Positions 54,704-63,684 of a DNA stretch of 64,000 bases are shown piece by piece. Within the stretch, counting starts at the first letter, position 1, and every line of letters begins with the position of its first letter. The translations under genes and the position numbers were made by a program. The stretch is taken from assembly GCF_001593955.1 (NCBI RefSeq), contig NZ_LTAZ01000011.1:31514-95513 (forward strand), in the 5' to 3' direction. The notes beneath the pieces are model-generated. The model had not been told where the DNA came from. It ran no database searches and saw only the letters and a program-made list of their open reading frames with translations. This stretch comes from Halalkalicoccus paucihalophilus. GTDB lineage: Archaea; Halobacteriota; Halobacteria; Halobacteriales; Halalkalicoccaceae.

Positions 54704-57700
54704 ATGGGATATCAACACGTCCTCCTCCGACAATGGTCGCGTCGAGATTGGCTGACGGTCGTCATCGTTGCAGTTAGCACTGCATTTCTCGTTGGTACGA
54801 CACTACTGCTCTTGACTGCAGGGATGCACATCACGACCGTTAGTAGTGATTTAGCGACATCCACGACCGCTACCCACCACAACTCGCTAGCTGACGCCGA
54901 AGAAGCCGCTGGCGATGATGCAATCGTCTTCCCGATTGCAACCGTCCAGGATGAAAGTGGAACGGAACACACCGTCATTGGAATCCCGCCAGATGCTCCA
55001 AGCGAACTCGCTGATGCGACGACATCGTGGCAGACGGCGACCATCCCACCACCGGGCGATCCAGAGACCGTCTCCGGTCCTGTTTCTGAGGAACAGACGA
55101 TAGAGTTCGAGGGTCAACAAGGAACGACGACGCTCACGGCAACACCTCAAGAGGAAGAGACGATCTTCCCGTCTTGGTGGTATACGGCTTCCAGTTCAAC
55201 AGTTGAAACGCTCGGTCCGACAGAGGCAATCACTATTGAGACCGGTGGCACGATGACTGGAGACTTCACTTCCTTCCTTCCATCTGATCAATCCAACACG
55301 GGTGTCCCGTTGATTTCTGCGCTCGTGCTTCTACTTGCAGGAATGCACGAAGTATTACAGCTATTAGCGGTTGCGACTGTTGCTGGCGCAGTCATCATTC
55401 TAGTCGTCCTGTATAGTGTAACTCGAATTAGTGTTCGCGAACGTATTGAGACGATTGAGATTATCCGTTCGACCGGTGGAACACCCCTTCGAGTTCTTTC
55501 TCTCTTTGGCCTTCGGTCTACTCTTCTTGCGTTCGTCGGCGTCTTGAGTGGCTTCTTTGTTGGCGTTGTTGTAACCCATCTCTCAATCGCCCTTGCGACA
55601 TGGGCAGGGATCTCAATCACGCTAGAGCCGCGGTTAACGCCTTCTGTCCTTCGCATTCTCGTTCCAATGCTCGCAATGCTTGTGCTAGTTGGCTGTATTG
55701 CTGGTATCCTTGCGGCGCGACCAGCGGTAAATGTCCCACCGACTGCGCTGCAATCGCATGCTGGACAGCGTTCAAATCCTCCCGTTATCCGACGACTTAC
55801 GACACACCTCCCGTCCTCGTTCTCACCAACGCTTCTAGACTGGCGAATACTCATCCCAACAGGAGCGACACTTACGGTATTCATCCTTCTCGTTCTCCTC
55901 ATCGGTGGACTTGGGACAGCGATCGCACCACTTCAGACCACTCAAAGTGGTACGCTAACATCCGCAGACGCGACTCATCCGATTGATAGCCGCCTTGATG
56001 TAGAAGTCGCGGATGCGTTCCATGCTGAAGGAATCAATGCAAGCCCAGAGGTTGTTCTCGCCCAGGTACATGATGGACAGCCATATCTTGCTCGAGGGGC
56101 GAACTATTCCGACTTCGCTGCTGTCACTAACGCCGAACTCGTTGAGGGGCATGCGCCGACTGCGCCGGATGAAGCTGTTGTTGGACAAAGCCTCGCGGAA
56201 TCACAGGACTTGACAGTTGGTGACACACGAACACTTGGTGGAAGTGATAGTCCTGGTGTAGCCCGTGTCACGATTGTAGGCGTGTATGAGACCGATGGCT
56301 TAGCTGACAGCCAACTCATTGTCCCGCTCGAAACCAGTCATCAACTCTCACTCAAGCCGGGAACAGTCCATGTCGTTCGAACTGCTGGCAACGTCGACGC
56401 TGTCTTTGACACTCCTGATAGCTCCCAAACTCCACCTGAGGAACGTATCGTTCAGGGAATAAACACTCCGGAGACGGCCGTTCAGGGCGAATCAGTGCCA
56501 ATCACAGTTCATGTGTACAACGATGAATCATCGACGGTCTCACAAACACTTACCGTTAATGCTGGCCAGCAGACTATTGAACGAGACGTAACGCTGGAGC
56601 CGGATGAGGATGAGCGACTCGAAATCAACCATACGTTTGAGTCGACGGGTTCTCAGACCGTTTCTGCTCAGGGCCACGAGCGGACTGTTACTGTCAGTGC
56701 CCCGGATTCGCTCATGCTACCCGAGACGCTGCCCACCAATGTACCACCCGGCGATACCCTTCTCGTTCCGGTGACAACATCTACCGAAGAGCCGGTCGCA
56801 GATGCGACTGTCTCTATTGATGGCACTGAAGCCACGACTGACACCAATGGGATTGCTCGTATCGAACTCCCGGAGTCTGAAGGTGAATACAACCTCACCG
56901 CAACGGCAGACGGCCAGGAGGAAGTGAATCATCAGATACAGGTCATAGAAGGCCAGCAACGTCTACTTGGAGCGGCCGTTACAGTAGATCCCCGCACAGG
57001 AACGCCGAATACCACTCCTGAGGCAACGGTGACGTTGATGAATCACTGGTCTGTCGATCGAACACAAGACATCCGTGTGGCATCACCAACCGGTGAGCAG
57101 GGTCGAACAGTAACACTCGCTCCGGGTGAGTCTGGCACGATAGAACGGACGATTGGTGAATCCGATCAGCAGATACCTCCCGGTGAGTACGAAATCGAAG
57201 TGACTGCAGATGAGGAAACAATCGCAACAGAACCCTACGAGGTACTTGATGGCGACTTTGCCCTCGAACAGATTCCTGATGGAGCACAGTACCAGTCGGG
57301 CGCAGCACTAGGCCAGGTCATCGAGAACACCGTGGGCAATATTCAGATCTTGTTTGGAACAATGATCGTTCTCGCAGGTCTGATGACGATCGGCAGTACA
57401 ACAGCAGCGTTTACACAGGCAGTTCATGCTCGCCGGAAGGCGATCGCGGTCTATCGATCCACAGGAGCCCGCCGAATGCGGGTGTTGCGTATTATCGTCA
57501 CTGATGCCTGTAAACTGGCAATTCCAGCCGTTATTCTCGCAGCACTGGGCGCACTTATCGCACTTGTTGTTCTGAATGCCCTGGGTTTACTGAGTGTCTT
57601 TGGTGTTCAGTTGATGACTGACGTTCCCCCAGGAATCATCCTTTTATCACTTATTGGAGCTATAGCGATCGCCGTTTGTAGCGCTGCACTCGCCGTTCTC

Positions 57701-57802
57701 CCCATACTGCGCCTCTCACCGACCGCTGTATGGTCCGGTACCTCGAACGATGACGCCTACGCGGGGGCTGGTGATGCTAGTCACCCGAACGAACCCCGAT
57801 GA
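54704..57802 (+). CDS. Giant FtsX-type permease with CARDB/Ig-like ectodomain, 1
   Basis: This is a 1032-residue protein. A first helix lies at about 17-40 (TVVIVAVSTAFLVGTTLLLL). An extracytoplasmic domain follows, then an FtsX core at about 205-350 with the ITRISVRERIETIEIIRSTG-type cytoplasmic loop. After another helix near 385-410 there is a MacB-like domain (HPIDSRLDVEVADAF to LGGSDSPGVARVTIVG). Repeated beta-sandwiches follow: a CARDB-like domain, a carboxypeptidase-regulatory-like DATVSIDGTEATTDTNGIA and a second CARDB-like domain. A second FtsX core at about 875-1015 (ARRKAIAVYRSTGARRMRVL) ends the protein. It would move lipoproteins or remodel surface polymers. Confidence 0.85.
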   Translation: MGYQHVLLRQWSRRDWLTVVIVAVSTAFLVGTTLLLLTAGMHITTVSSDLATSTTATHHNSLADAEEAAGDDAIVFPIATVQDESGTEHTVIGIPPDAPSELADATTSWQTATIPPPGDPETVSGPVSEEQTIEFEGQQGTTTLTATPQEEETIFPSWWYTASSSTVETLGPTEAITIETGGTMTGDFTSFLPSDQSNTGVPLISALVLLLAGMHEVLQLLAVATVAGAVIILVVLYSVTRISVRERIETIEIIRSTGGTPLRVLSLFGLRSTLLAFVGVLSGFFVGVVVTHLSIALATWAGISITLEPRLTPSVLRILVPMLAMLVLVGCIAGILAARPAVNVPPTALQSHAGQRSNPPVIRRLTTHLPSSFSPTLLDWRILIPTGATLTVFILLVLLIGGLGTAIAPLQTTQSGTLTSADATHPIDSRLDVEVADAFHAEGINASPEVVLAQVHDGQPYLARGANYSDFAAVTNAELVEGHAPTAPDEAVVGQSLAESQDLTVGDTRTLGGSDSPGVARVTIVGVYETDGLADSQLIVPLETSHQLSLKPGTVHVVRTAGNVDAVFDTPDSSQTPPEERIVQGINTPETAVQGESVPITVHVYNDESSTVSQTLTVNAGQQTIERDVTLEPDEDERLEINHTFESTGSQTVSAQGHERTVTVSAPDSLMLPETLPTNVPPGDTLLVPVTTSTEEPVADATVSIDGTEATTDTNGIARIELPESEGEYNLTATADGQEEVNHQIQVIEGQQRLLGAAVTVDPRTGTPNTTPEATVTLMNHWSVDRTQDIRVASPTGEQGRTVTLAPGESGTIERTIGESDQQIPPGEYEIEVTADEETIATEPYEVLDGDFALEQIPDGAQYQSGAALGQVIENTVGNIQILFGTMIVLAGLMTIGSTTAAFTQAVHARRKAIAVYRSTGARRMRVLRIIVTDACKLAIPAVILAALGALIALVVLNALGLLSVFGVQLMTDVPPGIILLSLIGAIAIAVCSAALAVLPILRLSPTAVWSGTSNDDAYAGAGDASHPNEPR

Positions 57803-57986
57803 TCTGAGTTACGAACGCGACTGCTATCAGCGGTGACTTCTCCTCTTTCTTGATTTACAGTAGATTTACTCGTCCCCACATAGATTCGATGAATAAAAAC
57901 AGGAAAGTTATGTACTTGCGTTTCGCCTGTCTATCTGTGTTAGTGATCCGATTGATCCGTATCTCGCCATTGCAATCTCAGTGGCG

Positions 57987-60899
57987 ATGAACTACCGTCA
58001 CGCTCTCATTCGTCGCTGGTCACGACGGGACCGATTCGCTGTACTACTGGTGGCGCTGACGGTCGCATTTCTCACTGGGAGTACATTGCTTATCGTCGCA
58101 GCCAGTGCACAACCAATCGGCCTTGCTGACCAGTTCAGTTCATCGGGTACAGCAACGGTACTTGATGCTAATGATACGCCTGAGGATGAACTGACGCTGC
58201 CGATTGCAACGGCAACGAGAGCGGACGGAGTAAACGTTACTGTCATTGGTGTACCGGCTACCGCAACTGAGTCATGGGACGTACCGCCGCCACCGGATGA
58301 CGGATTTAGCCACGGTACTGACAGCGCTAGCTCTGTCCAGTTCAACGGCGAGTCTGGATCCGTTGATGCAGCTGTCCAGTCTCGAACGGACCGCACCCTT
58401 CTACCGCCACAGTGGTATGTTACAACTCCCGAGACAGTCGCAGAGCTCGGCACAACGGAAACTCTTGTCTTGACCGATTCTCAGGCAGAGGTGCCTGCAA
58501 CCGGTGTCCCTCTTCAATCAGTACTGGGCTTTTTCCTTGCGGGTCAATCACAGCTGCTCGCAGTCATGGGGGCGGTTGTTAGTGGCGGTGCTGTTCTCGT
58601 TGCAGTCACGGTCTACAGTGTTACTCGAATGAGCGTTCGCGACCGTCTCGAAACGATACGGACCGCACGCGCTACAGGAGCGACACCCCGGACCATTCTT
58701 GGTACATTCGCAGTGCGTGCAGCCGTTCTGACTGCTACCGGCGTTACCCTTGGCTATGCTCTCGGCGTTATCCTTCCGAATATAGCACTGTCAGTGGCCG
58801 TTTTCTTCGGATTCCCGACAGCACTCAATCTCGGGGCTACTTCCCAAGCGCTAGTCGTCCTGCTTCCGACCTATGTCGGACTCGTTCTTATCGGCGCATT
58901 TGCGGGTATCTTTGCCGCTTGGTCAACCGTCCGTGGTCCACCTTCGCAGCTTTCAGCCACAACGGAGGGACAACGTCCATCTGGACTTATACTACTCGAC
59001 TGGCGGACACTCGTGCCGACAACAGCGACGCTCTCTGTATTCATGTCCGTCCTGTTTGTCGTATCAGCGCTTACGTTGACCGCCGCACCGGTTGCGACAA
59101 CCGGTGGGTCGACGATCTCGGAACCAGGCACTGCCCATCCGATTGCTAGCCAGGTACCGACAGAGTATGCTGATGCGTTACAAACCGATGGGATCGATGC
59201 CAGTGCTGAAGTCGTTGGCTTTGCCGTCGTTGATGGCCAACCGTTTCTTACGCGTGGTGCCGACTATGAGTCGTTTGCAGCGGTTACCGATGCCACCCTC
59301 GAGAGCGGCCGTATGCACAACTCATCGGGCGAAGCCGTTATCGGCGCCTCGTTAGCCCAAACTCTTGACGTTGAGGTAGGCGAGACTCTCACTCTCGGTG
59401 GCAGTGATACGAATGGGGTGACCCGTATCACTATCGTCGGCACCTACACAGCACCTGGCGCATACGAAGATCAACTCCTGCTTTCGCTCCCTGCCGCTCA
59501 GCATCTTGCCGGATTATCTACCGATACGGTCAACGTGATTCGTACCGACGAGACACTCGAAGGGAGTGAGACTACTTCGTCGGTATCGGTACTGAATGCC
59601 TCGACACCGGAACGCGCCGTGGCAAACGATACTGTTCCCGTTAACGTCACCCTCCGCAATCATGATTCCAACGAGCGTTCTCATACGGTGACTGCAACGC
59701 TTGGCGACGAGCGAGTCGAGAATCAGATTACACTTGCGGGCGGTGAGCAGCGAACGGTTCAGCTCTCATTGCCGACCGGCGATCCCGGCAGCAAAACGAT
59801 ACGAGTTAATGACGAGACTACCCAATCCATTACGATCGTCGATCCAGAGACACCACGACTGAGTGGTGTACCAGCGGAAGCACCTCCAGGAAGTGAACCA
59901 CTCATCACCGTACAGACTGCTACCGGCGAACCGCTCGCAAATACGCCTGTCACAATCGACGATCAGACCGTTGAGACGGGATCAGATGGTCAGGTTCGAC
60001 TTCCTGTCGGTTCGGATGGCACTCGGGAGGTTCGCGTCACAACTGAACAAGCGACAGCAACAGCAACGATCAATGTCACAGCTGATGCCGAACGGGAGCT
60101 CGTTACGTCTGTGAACATCGTTCCAGCTTCCCCGACGACACTTACAACACCTACAGCACGAACCACCCTCTATAACCCTTGGAACGAACAGCTCGAAAGG
60201 ACAGTCAGTATCAACGGTCCAGGAACTACGGAAGAAGTACAAGTCCAACTCGCTCCTGGCGAGCGTGTCGAACAGCGAACTACATTGAGTCGTCAACCGG
60301 CAGGGACGTACGAGGTGCGGGTTGAAGTCGCTGATACCGTCAGTACTCAAACAAGCTACGAGGTGTCGGGCGACGACCGTACTGCAGCGGCGCTTGCGAG
60401 TAGCGGCTATACGAGTAGTGGTGGCAGTCTCGACCAAGCGATCGAAGCCGCGGTCGGTAATATCACACTTCTGCTGGTCGCATTAGGCGGGTTGGCAGCC
60501 TCTATGACCGTCGGTGGACTTTCAGCATCGATGGCCCGAGCTGTTCATGCCCGCCGCAGAACGATTGGTATTCATCGGGCCGTTGGAGCCAGCCCACGTC
60601 GCATTCTCCGGATGGTGTTGCGAGATGCACTTGCTATTGGTGCGCTCGGAACTGTCAGTGCCTTTATCATCTCACTGCTCATCGTTCGCCTCCTGAGTAT
60701 TCTCGGATTTCTGACAGTTTATGGCATTCGCATTCCGCCGCTTCCAACAAGGAGTGTCGCAGTGCTTGCACTCATTACCGGTGTCGGTCTAACGCTTTGT
60801 AGTGCAGCGGTTGCTGTCGGATCATTACTTTACCAACAGCCAACTGCTTTGCTAACCGGTACAAACCGGGCTACGACTGGTGGTGAGCCATATGACTGA
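57987..60899 (+). CDS. Giant FtsX-type permease with CARDB/Ig-like ectodomain, 2
   Basis: This is a 970-residue protein; I start at 57987 (MNYRHALIRRWSRRDRFAVL), with an ATG two codons upstream possible. It shares the full layout of the previous permease: first helix, FtsX core with MSVRDRLETIRTARATGATP, MacB-like domain with LTLGGSDTNGVTRITIVG, beta-sandwich repeats (PVTIDDQTVETGSDGQVRL) and C-terminal FtsX core with ARRRTIGIHRAVGASPRRIL. The two are tandem duplicates with diverged ectodomains and may form a heterodimer. The stop overlaps the next gene by 8 bp. Confidence 0.85.
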   Translation: MNYRHALIRRWSRRDRFAVLLVALTVAFLTGSTLLIVAASAQPIGLADQFSSSGTATVLDANDTPEDELTLPIATATRADGVNVTVIGVPATATESWDVPPPPDDGFSHGTDSASSVQFNGESGSVDAAVQSRTDRTLLPPQWYVTTPETVAELGTTETLVLTDSQAEVPATGVPLQSVLGFFLAGQSQLLAVMGAVVSGGAVLVAVTVYSVTRMSVRDRLETIRTARATGATPRTILGTFAVRAAVLTATGVTLGYALGVILPNIALSVAVFFGFPTALNLGATSQALVVLLPTYVGLVLIGAFAGIFAAWSTVRGPPSQLSATTEGQRPSGLILLDWRTLVPTTATLSVFMSVLFVVSALTLTAAPVATTGGSTISEPGTAHPIASQVPTEYADALQTDGIDASAEVVGFAVVDGQPFLTRGADYESFAAVTDATLESGRMHNSSGEAVIGASLAQTLDVEVGETLTLGGSDTNGVTRITIVGTYTAPGAYEDQLLLSLPAAQHLAGLSTDTVNVIRTDETLEGSETTSSVSVLNASTPERAVANDTVPVNVTLRNHDSNERSHTVTATLGDERVENQITLAGGEQRTVQLSLPTGDPGSKTIRVNDETTQSITIVDPETPRLSGVPAEAPPGSEPLITVQTATGEPLANTPVTIDDQTVETGSDGQVRLPVGSDGTREVRVTTEQATATATINVTADAERELVTSVNIVPASPTTLTTPTARTTLYNPWNEQLERTVSINGPGTTEEVQVQLAPGERVEQRTTLSRQPAGTYEVRVEVADTVSTQTSYEVSGDDRTAAALASSGYTSSGGSLDQAIEAAVGNITLLLVALGGLAASMTVGGLSASMARAVHARRRTIGIHRAVGASPRRILRMVLRDALAIGALGTVSAFIISLLIVRLLSILGFLTVYGIRIPPLPTRSVAVLALITGVGLTLCSAAVAVGSLLYQQPTALLTGTNRATTGGEPYD

Positions 60900-62556
60900 A
60901 TCTCGAGATGTTCGACGGTATGTGCTTGCTGTTCTTTGTGTGTTTGCGATCGGCGTCGCAATCAGGCTAGCACCTCTCTATTGGACACCATATCCGTTCA
61001 ATCCTGATGGATTTGGCTTCGCTAGTGTTGCGCGGACAGCGTTAGAATCGGGATCCATTCCATCTGCTAATGAGCACCGCATGATGGGATCACAACGGTA
61101 CATCTTCGTCTCCCTTCTCGTCTTGCTTAGCCGAATCACCAGCCTTCAGCCGCTGTGGCTTGCACAACCGGCGATCGCCGTCATCGGGACGATTCCAGCA
61201 CTCATTGTAGTGCTAGTGGTTCGCGAAATCGGGATCGAACTCGGCTGGCCTTCTCGTCGCACCTTCATTGCTGCGACGCTTGCTGGAGTTGTTCTCGCAA
61301 CCGAAGGGCTCTATCTTCGGCGCAGCGTAGCCGTTAGCTATGAGGTCCTTGGCTTACTCTTCATCCCGGCAATCGCTCTCTGCCTTCATCGATTCTTTGC
61401 GACCTCACGTCGGTCGTGGCTTGGGATAGCAGGAATACTCTTGCTGGTGCTACCGGCTACCCATCACTTCAGTACAGTCGTCGCTGGTGTCACGCTCGTC
61501 GTCCTAGTCGGTATATGGATCGATCGTCAGCCAACATTACGGATTATCGCTACGGGAGTAGCGATTACCGTTGGTTTCTGGGCGTATCTACTGCTATACT
61601 ATTCGCAGTCCCCTCCGCCATATACCGGCTTGATTACGACGAATCCAATGCTCTTTATAGCTTGGATCATCGCGATCGTCACCTTAGCATACTGGTTCCG
61701 GATGGCACAACCTAGTCTCACCCGGGGGGTATTCGCGAGTATCGGTCTCCTTGGCTTCGGTGTCCTTGCACTCAACGCAGTTCAACCATTTTTCCCGAGT
61801 ATGTCGTCTACACCGTTGCTGTTGCTCGTGTTGGTTGCGCCGTTGATCGTGCTCGTCGTTCTCATGAGCTGGGGCCTTCCTATCGTGGTTCGACTACATT
61901 ACGGACCGCTCGTTCTTGCCTTATTGATCGCACCGCTTACATTCATTGCGCTCAGTCTGACTGCTGGTCTCTCGCCTCAATATTTCCATCTCATACAGCG
62001 AACACAAACGTTTGTGCATCTAAGCGCAGTTATAATCGCAGTCGTAGCGACGTTCGTGTTATATGACCGTGTTCAGGACCGATCGCAATCGCTTCGAACG
62101 ATCGTTCAGATCGGTCTCCCAATTATCCTCATCCTCGTCGCAGTCGTTACAGTGCCTATCGCATTCGTCGGACTCGAAGCTGTGTCCTATCAAGGTACGA
62201 CAACAGAGGCGGAGTTCTCGACAGTGACGTTCGCTTCAACGATGTTCTCTGAACCATGGACAAGTGATGATCATATTACTCGCGTTGAGAATAACTACTA
62301 CGGCTCTGAGCACAACGCCGGTCCAGAACCCGTCTACAACTGGCTTCACGGAGGAACTCCACCCACCTGTTCGACGATCGCTGAGGATTCCTGGACAACT
62401 GTAGGTGCTCAACTGTTCCCTGCCTCACCCGAACAACTCTCTGACGAACGATATGCTAACTGGCAGGCGGAAAACAATATCGTGTATGTATCTGGTGCAG
62501 GAGGCGATAGACAAGTGATCGTCACCCCAACTGGCGGGTCAACAGCGAGTTGTTAA
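60892..62556 (+). CDS. GT-C-like polytopic membrane protein
   Basis: This is a 554-residue protein starting at 60892 (MTESRDVRRYVLAVLCVFAI) inside the end of the permease gene. It has about 12-13 membrane helices. The first extracytoplasmic loop reads PYPFNPDGFGFASVARTALE, with an acidic motif placed as in GT-C glycosyltransferases. A soluble C-terminal domain of about 110 residues (from SEPWTSDDHITRVENNYYG) faces outside and ends with Cys. GT-C enzymes transfer sugars from lipid carriers to proteins or lipids outside the membrane. The acidic motif alone is not proof, and a transport function is possible. Confidence 0.6.
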   Translation: MTESRDVRRYVLAVLCVFAIGVAIRLAPLYWTPYPFNPDGFGFASVARTALESGSIPSANEHRMMGSQRYIFVSLLVLLSRITSLQPLWLAQPAIAVIGTIPALIVVLVVREIGIELGWPSRRTFIAATLAGVVLATEGLYLRRSVAVSYEVLGLLFIPAIALCLHRFFATSRRSWLGIAGILLLVLPATHHFSTVVAGVTLVVLVGIWIDRQPTLRIIATGVAITVGFWAYLLLYYSQSPPPYTGLITTNPMLFIAWIIAIVTLAYWFRMAQPSLTRGVFASIGLLGFGVLALNAVQPFFPSMSSTPLLLLVLVAPLIVLVVLMSWGLPIVVRLHYGPLVLALLIAPLTFIALSLTAGLSPQYFHLIQRTQTFVHLSAVIIAVVATFVLYDRVQDRSQSLRTIVQIGLPIILILVAVVTVPIAFVGLEAVSYQGTTTEAEFSTVTFASTMFSEPWTSDDHITRVENNYYGSEHNAGPEPVYNWLHGGTPPTCSTIAEDSWTTVGAQLFPASPEQLSDERYANWQAENNIVYVSGAGGDRQVIVTPTGGSTASC

Positions 62557-62604
62557 GTAGAGTCACTAGCCGCGTTTAGTGGATTTTTGTGATAGACAGA
62601 ACTA

Positions 62605-62630
62605 AAAACCGCTATCAGGGTAGCGGTTTT
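62605..62630 (+). terminator. Perfect 10-bp hairpin after the ABC-FtsX unit
   Basis: AAAACCGCTA (62605-62614) pairs fully with TAGCGGTTTT (62621-62630) around the loop TCAGGG, about 50 bp after the last stop. The descending stem ends in T residues. This fits a transcript end or mRNA-stabilising hairpin. Archaeal termination needs mainly T-runs, so its role is not certain. Confidence 0.5.
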
Positions 62631-62954
62631 AGCCGTCGACGCGCCGGTTCGTACCGGCAATTTCTACTACAATTTGAAACGTATTAAATCAAACGACAGA
62701 TTGTATTTTATACCTTCTATAATATATCTGTTATTTGTTTCCTGTTATTGTGGTAGTCACTCTTTCCCAGTTATATCTTATATTCAAATAGAATAACTAC
62801 AAATAACTTTAGCCATATGTTTTAGAATGAATTTACATGAGTGTCTGTACAGATACTATTGGCTGAGACCGACGTCACCGGTTAGTAACTGCCTTAGTAA
62901 CTTCTTAGTCAGACTAAATATATATGATTACTACTACTTTCTCAGACTGTAGAA

Positions 62955-63623
62955 ATGGTTGACCAAAACCACACAGACGACCCCGACTCGAACCACCACT
63001 GGACACGACGCACCTTCATCGGTGCACTCGGCGCCGCCGGCATCGCCGGCGCCGCCGCCAACGTCAACGCCCAATCCCAACCCACCGACCCCGTCGTCGA
63101 ACTCGAAAACGCTGCCGACGGCAACGTCGACCTCCGCGCGTTCGACGAGGTCCTCGGCCGCCTCGAACGCGCCGCCGACGCCCTCGAATTCCCCGCCCGC
63201 CGCATCGGCTCCGCGCCCCGCGGCCAGCAGCATGGCGCCAGCCGCTGGGGCATCCACTTCGACACCGACCAGCCCATCCACCTCGGCACCGCCACCGTCG
63301 ACGCCGATCAATCCGGGACCTTCACCGCCGTCGTCGCCGACTACGACGGCAACAATCAGTTCGATCCCGTCCACCAGCGCGACATCACAGTTGAGGCGGG
63401 CATCAACGAGATCGATCTCGATATGGCCCTCGAGCCCGGCGAGTACCTCCTCACGCGCGATGGAGGTTTCCCGCTGCGGCGCAGTGCCTGGAGCGGGTGG
63501 GAGAGCCAGAGTCGTGACGGTCTCGAACTCTACGGCGGGGCGAAACCCGGATACGAGAGCAACCGCTACTGGTACTACTACTTCGACCTCCATGTCGCCG
63601 CTCACGAGGACGCGCATCTCTAA
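62955..63623 (+). CDS. Tat-exported hypothetical protein
   Basis: This is a 222-residue protein with a Tat signal (HHWTRRTFIGALGAAGIAGA) ending near ANVNAQ. A helical segment follows (NVDLRAFDEVLGRLERAADA), then a beta-rich domain (GIHFDTDQPIHLGTATVDAD) with conserved-looking Trp/Tyr residues at the end (SNRYWYYYFDLHVAAHED). It may be a surface or carbohydrate-related protein. Codon use is very C-rich at third positions, matching the gene after it, although the upstream DNA is AT-rich. A TATATATA stretch about 35 bp upstream is a likely promoter. Confidence 0.65.
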   Translation: MVDQNHTDDPDSNHHWTRRTFIGALGAAGIAGAAANVNAQSQPTDPVVELENAADGNVDLRAFDEVLGRLERAADALEFPARRIGSAPRGQQHGASRWGIHFDTDQPIHLGTATVDADQSGTFTAVVADYDGNNQFDPVHQRDITVEAGINEIDLDMALEPGEYLLTRDGGFPLRRSAWSGWESQSRDGLELYGGAKPGYESNRYWYYYFDLHVAAHEDAHL

Positions 63624-63629
63624 CAGCCG

Positions 63630-63684
63630 ATACATTACACTACCATCAACTAACCCACACCATACTACATCATACTACACTCAT
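63630..63684 (+). promoter_or_regulatory. G-free leader before a possible beta-helix gene
   Basis: A 55-nt stretch contains no G. It includes the direct repeat CATACTACA twice (63661 and 63671) and runs into the ATG at 63683. A strand without G cannot form G-C pairs, so the leader should be unstructured. Confidence 0.4.

Noticed and set aside
62934..63635. 233-codon minus-strand frame rich in Val, Gly and Ala opposite the Tat protein gene
   Set aside because: It mirrors the C-rich codons of the real gene. The opposite strand has a clear Tat signal.
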